64,000 bases of DNA, from positions 26,734 to 90,733 of the forward strand of contig CAZCQG010000002.1 in the NCBI GenBank assembly GCA_964500775.1, written 5' to 3'. Shown in pieces: positions 60,754-64,000 of the stretch. The stretch comes from CAZCQG01 sp964500775. Lineage in GTDB: Bacteria; Campylobacterota; Campylobacteria; Campylobacterales; CAZCQG01. Position 1 is the first letter of the stretch, and each line of letters begins with the position of its first letter. Made by a program: the position numbers and the translations under genes. The notes below the pieces were generated by a model. The model was not told the DNA's origin and did no database searches. It worked only from the letters and a program-made list of their open reading frames with translations.

Positions 60754-62042
60754 AAATAGCGATAGTTGAAGATGATATAAATATGCGAAAATCGCTTGAG
60801 ATAGCTCTAAGCGAATACGAAGAATTTGAGATCATCTCCTTTAAAAATGCCAAAGACGCGCTCAAGAAAATAGATGATTCTATCGATTTAGTCATCACCG
60901 ATATTACTATGCCCGGCATCGACGGTATAGAGTTTCTCACGGAGTTAGGCGGCAAGTTTGAGGCTATCGTCATCACGGGCAACGCCACACTCAATAGAGC
61001 GATAGATGCTATCAGACTCGGGGTCAAAGACTTTTTGACAAAACCGTTTGAGATAGAGACGTTGGTCGAAGCGATAAAAAGAAGCAAGCGGGTAATCGAA
61101 GCGACGAAGAGCCACGGCAAAAAAGAGATAACCGCAAAAAATAGCGACTTTATCGCTAGCTCTTTAGCCTTGGAAAAGGCACTAAAACTCTCTTCAAAAG
61201 CCGCAGCGACCGATGCTACCGTGCTTCTACTCGGCGAGAGCGGGGTGGGCAAAGAGTTATTTGCAAATCATATTCATAAAAATTCTCGACGCAAAGACGC
61301 TCCGTTTATCGCCATCAATATGGCGGCGATCCCTGAAAATCTTTTAGAATCCGAACTTTTCGGCTATGAGAAAGGGGCGTTTACCGATGCTACCGAAGGG
61401 AGAGCGGGAAAATTTGAAGCAGCACACGGTGGGACGATATTTTTAGATGAGATAGGAGAGATGCCGCTCAATTTGCAAGCAAAGATTTTACGTGTTTTGC
61501 AAGAAAAAGAGGTGGTTCGCCTCGGAAGCAATAAGCCTATAAAAGTGGATGTGCGCGTGGTCTCTGCCACCAATGCCGATATTGAGCAAAAGATTCGCGA
61601 TAGAGATTTTCGGGAAGATTTATATTTTCGTCTCCAGACGATTCCCGTTTCGATTCCCCCTCTTAGAGAGCGAAAAGAGGAGATAATCCCAATCTCGGAA
61701 TCGGTACTTAAAAAAACGCTTACGCAATATGAGCTCGAAGAGAAAACTTTGGGCAAGGAAGCGATAGAAGCTTTATTGGAATACAAGTGGCCCGGAAACA
61801 TACGTGAGCTCATCTCGGTTATTGAGCGAGCGGTGATTCTTAGTGAAGGAACAGAGATAAGCGCGGAGGATTTATTTTTGAATAGCAGAAGCGGAAAAAG
61901 TATCTCAAATATGGAAAAAGATCTGATTTTAGAAGTGCTCAAAAGTGCGAATTTTAACAAACAAGAGAGCGCGGAGTGTCTAGGAATGAGTCTAGAGACG
62001 CTCGAAAATAAATGCAAAAAATACAACATAACTTTTCAATAG
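60750..62042 (+). CDS. flgR: sigma54-dependent response regulator (FlgR-like)
   Basis: 430 residues: receiver (IVEDDINM, phosphoacceptor in DLVITDITMPGIDG, Lys in FLTKPFE), AAA+ domain with Walker A GESGVGKELFA and Walker B GGTIFLDEIGEMPL, and a C-terminal region (ILEVLKSANFNKQESAECLG) like a weak Fis helix. The sigma54 contact loop reads GAFTDA rather than GAFTGA. Position between gyrA and asd matches C. jejuni flgR, regulator of flagellar rod/hook genes. Confidence 0.88.
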   Translation: MKIAIVEDDINMRKSLEIALSEYEEFEIISFKNAKDALKKIDDSIDLVITDITMPGIDGIEFLTELGGKFEAIVITGNATLNRAIDAIRLGVKDFLTKPFEIETLVEAIKRSKRVIEATKSHGKKEITAKNSDFIASSLALEKALKLSSKAAATDATVLLLGESGVGKELFANHIHKNSRRKDAPFIAINMAAIPENLLESELFGYEKGAFTDATEGRAGKFEAAHGGTIFLDEIGEMPLNLQAKILRVLQEKEVVRLGSNKPIKVDVRVVSATNADIEQKIRDRDFREDLYFRLQTIPVSIPPLRERKEEIIPISESVLKKTLTQYELEEKTLGKEAIEALLEYKWPGNIRELISVIERAVILSEGTEISAEDLFLNSRSGKSISNMEKDLILEVLKSANFNKQESAECLGMSLETLENKCKKYNITFQ

Positions 62043-62051
62043 AGGAAACAA

Positions 62052-63080
62052 ATGAAAAAATATAACGTTGCAGTAGTCGGAGCTACTGGAGCCGTCGGCG
62101 AAGAGATGATAGAGGTGCTTAGGGAGCTTAATTTTCCGATAAACAAGCTCATCCCGCTCGCAAGCGAACGAAGTGCGGGGAAAGAGATCGAATACGGGGA
62201 TAAAGTATTTAAGGTTTTAGAGCTCACCGAGACCGTCTTTGAGGAGCAAGAGGTCGAGATCGCCCTCTTTAGCGCAGGCGGGAGCATCAGTGCAAAATTT
62301 GCCGAATACGCAGCACGTGCCGGCGCAGTGGTCATCGATAATACGAGTCATTTTAGGATGGAGCAAGAGATCCCGCTTGTCGTTCCCGAAGTAAACCCTG
62401 AAGACATCGCGCTTTGGAAAGCAAAAGGAATCATCGCCAACCCAAACTGCTCCACGATTCAGATGGTGCAAGCATTAAAACCGCTAGATGCACTCTTTGA
62501 TATTGAGCGCGTGGATGTGAGCACTTACCAAGCCGTAAGCGGTGCTGGGAAAAGCGCAATGGAGACGCTAGTGACGCAGATGCAGGACTTTTTTGCATTC
62601 CGCCTAAGCGAAAGCGACCATGGGAGCTTTGCCCATCAAATCGCCCTCAACGTCATCCCGCAAATCGATAAATTTACCGAAAGCGGCTACACGAAAGAAG
62701 AGCTAAAAATGGTCAACGAGACCAAAAAAATTATGCACAAGGATATTAAAGTCTCTGCGACATGCGTCCGCGTCCCCGTACTGCGAGGACATAGTGAAGC
62801 GGTGACGATTCGATGCAAAAAAGATATTGATCTCGCAAAGGCAAAAGAAGCCATCGCCAAGGGTGCAAATCTCCTCCTCACAGACGACCCCGCACAATCG
62901 ATCTATCCGATGCCTATCGTCGCTTCGGAAAAAAATGAGACGTTCGTAGGGCGTATGCGTGTAGATACGTATGATAAAAACGTGTTGCACTTCTTTTGCT
63001 CGGCAGACAACCTCCGAGTAGGCGCAGCGACCAATGCCGTCCGTATAGCACTCAAATGGATAGAACAAGAAGGGAAATAA
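62052..63080 (+). CDS. asd: aspartate-semialdehyde dehydrogenase
   Basis: 342 residues. Reduces aspartyl phosphate with NADPH for lysine, methionine, threonine and peptidoglycan precursors. Nucleotide loop GATGAVGEEM, catalytic Cys133 in NPNCSTIQM, and His in RGHSEAVTI are in place. The stop overlaps the next ATG (TAATG). Confidence 0.97.
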   Translation: MKKYNVAVVGATGAVGEEMIEVLRELNFPINKLIPLASERSAGKEIEYGDKVFKVLELTETVFEEQEVEIALFSAGGSISAKFAEYAARAGAVVIDNTSHFRMEQEIPLVVPEVNPEDIALWKAKGIIANPNCSTIQMVQALKPLDALFDIERVDVSTYQAVSGAGKSAMETLVTQMQDFFAFRLSESDHGSFAHQIALNVIPQIDKFTESGYTKEELKMVNETKKIMHKDIKVSATCVRVPVLRGHSEAVTIRCKKDIDLAKAKEAIAKGANLLLTDDPAQSIYPMPIVASEKNETFVGRMRVDTYDKNVLHFFCSADNLRVGAATNAVRIALKWIEQEGK

Positions 63081-63616
63081 TGCATTTGATCGAAAAAATA
63101 TTTGAAAGCGTTCTATGGAACAGCAGACTTTTTATTCTCTTTGCCGTGGTCTTTGCCCTCATCGGCTCGATAGTCCTATTTATCGTTGCGAGTGTAGATA
63201 TTTTCAATGTGGCGGTTAATGCCATCAATTACTACACCAAACACCCTGAAGGGCTAGATCTTCACGAAATAGTCCTTAGCGGCATTATTATGGCGGTCGA
63301 TCTCTATCTCATCGCCGTTGTTTTATTGATATTTGCTTTCGGTCTTTACGAGCTTTTTATCTCCGAAATAGATGTCGCCAAAGAGAGCGGCAAATCAAGA
63401 GTCCTTGAGATTCACTCTCTCGATGAACTTAAAGACAAGCTAGCAAAAGTAATCGTCATGGTACTCATCGTCAGCTTTTTCAACAGAGTGCTCCATATGG
63501 ACATCAAAACCTCGCTAGATATGATCTACTTCGCGCTAAGCATTTTGGCGCTTTCGCTTGGATTGTATTTTTTACACAAAGGGGGTCACGATACACCCTC
63601 TAAAGAATCCCACTAA
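63080..63616 (+). CDS. YqhA-family membrane protein (UPF0114)
   Basis: 178 residues with four membrane helices (about 16-38, 70-92, 126-146, 153-170) and the family text MAVDLYLIAVVLLIFAFGLY and ELFISEID. Start ATG 63080 is coupled to asd. Members are conserved but of unknown function. Confidence 0.88.
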   Translation: MHLIEKIFESVLWNSRLFILFAVVFALIGSIVLFIVASVDIFNVAVNAINYYTKHPEGLDLHEIVLSGIIMAVDLYLIAVVLLIFAFGLYELFISEIDVAKESGKSRVLEIHSLDELKDKLAKVIVMVLIVSFFNRVLHMDIKTSLDMIYFALSILALSLGLYFLHKGGHDTPSKESH

Positions 63617-63624
63617 GGTAACTA

Positions 63625-64000
63625 ATGATTTTTATAGACGCATGTTTTAGACGCCCTACTCCGCATACACCCGTATGGATGATGCGACAAGCAGGAAGAT
63701 ACCTCCCCGAATATATGGAGACGAGAAAAAAGGCCGGAGATTTTCTCTCGCTCTGTAAAAATCCCGAACTTGCGTGCGAGGTGACGCTTCAGCCCATAGA
63801 TATTCTCGGCGTAGATGCCGCGATACTCTTTAGCGACATACTCGTCGTGCCGCTAGAGATGGGCTTGGGATTGGAATTTCTCAAAGGGGAAGGACCGAAA
63901 TTTCTCCAAACAACCACCACGCAAAAAGCAATAGAAGCGCTTGATATGGACGCAGCCGACAAACTCGGTTATGTATACGAAGCCGTAAGTATGATACGCC
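63625..64000 (+). CDS. hemE: uroporphyrinogen decarboxylase (3' part outside window)
   Basis: The frame runs from the ATG at 63625 to the window end, 125 codons. The start IDACFRRPTPHTPVWMMRQA, then GRYLPEYMETR and AILFSDILVVPLEMGLGLEF, are the conserved HemE N-terminal blocks, including Arg/Asp residues for the tetrapyrrole. It decarboxylates uroporphyrinogen III to coproporphyrinogen III in haem synthesis. Confidence 0.96.
   Translation, partial: MIFIDACFRRPTPHTPVWMMRQAGRYLPEYMETRKKAGDFLSLCKNPELACEVTLQPIDILGVDAAILFSDILVVPLEMGLGLEFLKGEGPKFLQTTTTQKAIEALDMDAADKLGYVYEAVSMIR

Noticed and set aside
1..64000. tRNA, rRNA, CRISPR arrays, prophage modules and complete insertion sequences
   Set aside because: I looked for regularly spaced repeats, cloverleaf-type T-loop text, transposases and phage structural genes and saw none that I could support by eye.

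Overview
This window looks like part of the chromosome of a free-living member of the Campylobacterota (former Epsilonproteobacteria), probably close to Sulfurimonas, Sulfuricurvum or Sulfurovum. The evidence is protein-level resemblance and gene order: gyrA, a small exported protein, an FlgR-like sigma54 activator and asd in a row (as around flgR in Campylobacter jejuni), a desulforubrerythrin, a TlpD-like soluble chemoreceptor, a futalosine-type menaquinone prenyltransferase, DUF1104 and many two-component and c-di-GMP proteins. The assembly is a draft: there are N runs at 9171-9180 and 45332-45431. No rRNA, tRNA, CRISPR array or complete insertion sequence was seen.

Layout. 1-7.2 kb: a TPR-like membrane protein and serS on the minus strand, a soluble CZB chemoreceptor, then an overlapping tatB-tatC-queA-rsmG housekeeping operon. 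7.2-9.9 kb: an AT-rich accessory island with an HNH-like protein, a Fic protein, an integron attC-like palindromic element, a DUF2442 protein, a repeat next to an assembly gap, and a small HTH protein facing a promoter with embedded palindromic operators. 9.9-18.3 kb: a chemoreceptor, tpx, tsaD, an agmatine deiminase, mgtE and a degenerate-EAL/CBS/GGDEF protein. 18.4-22.5 kb: phoU-phoB-phoR-like genes and the NAD(P)HX repair enzyme. 22.5-29 kb: a PAS-GGDEF-EAL protein, an oxidative-stress/metal cluster (desulforubrerythrin, ZIP transporter, ferritin-like protein) and a Cache chemoreceptor. 29-36 kb: small periplasmic cytochromes, two two-component systems, a WYL regulator and a HIT protein.

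36.2-39.9 kb holds the most striking locus: a SiaABC-type switch (PP2C phosphatase, GHKL-like kinase, SiaC/DUF1987) whose last gene is not the diguanylate cyclase SiaD but a class III adenylate-type cyclase. 39.9-47.3 kb carries a Dda/RecD-like helicase with an apparent non-canonical start and a methylthioribose salvage block (mtnK, mtnA, and a class II aldolase fused to a short-chain dehydrogenase). This block is interrupted by a toxin-antitoxin pair and by a cyclase-like gene containing a frameshift and a spurious assembly gap. 47.3-49.5 kb is a two-gene ParA/Schlafen-AlbA module of unknown role.

49.5-64 kb: znuBCA-like transporter genes, an EamA exporter, folE, a perfect long inverted repeat, DUF502 and mqnP genes, small coiled-coil and ankyrin proteins, a cyclophilin, a degenerate trypsin-like protein, gyrA, an exported protein, the FlgR-like regulator, asd, a YqhA-family protein and the start of hemE. 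All functions are inferred from reading the translated sequences; no database search was run.
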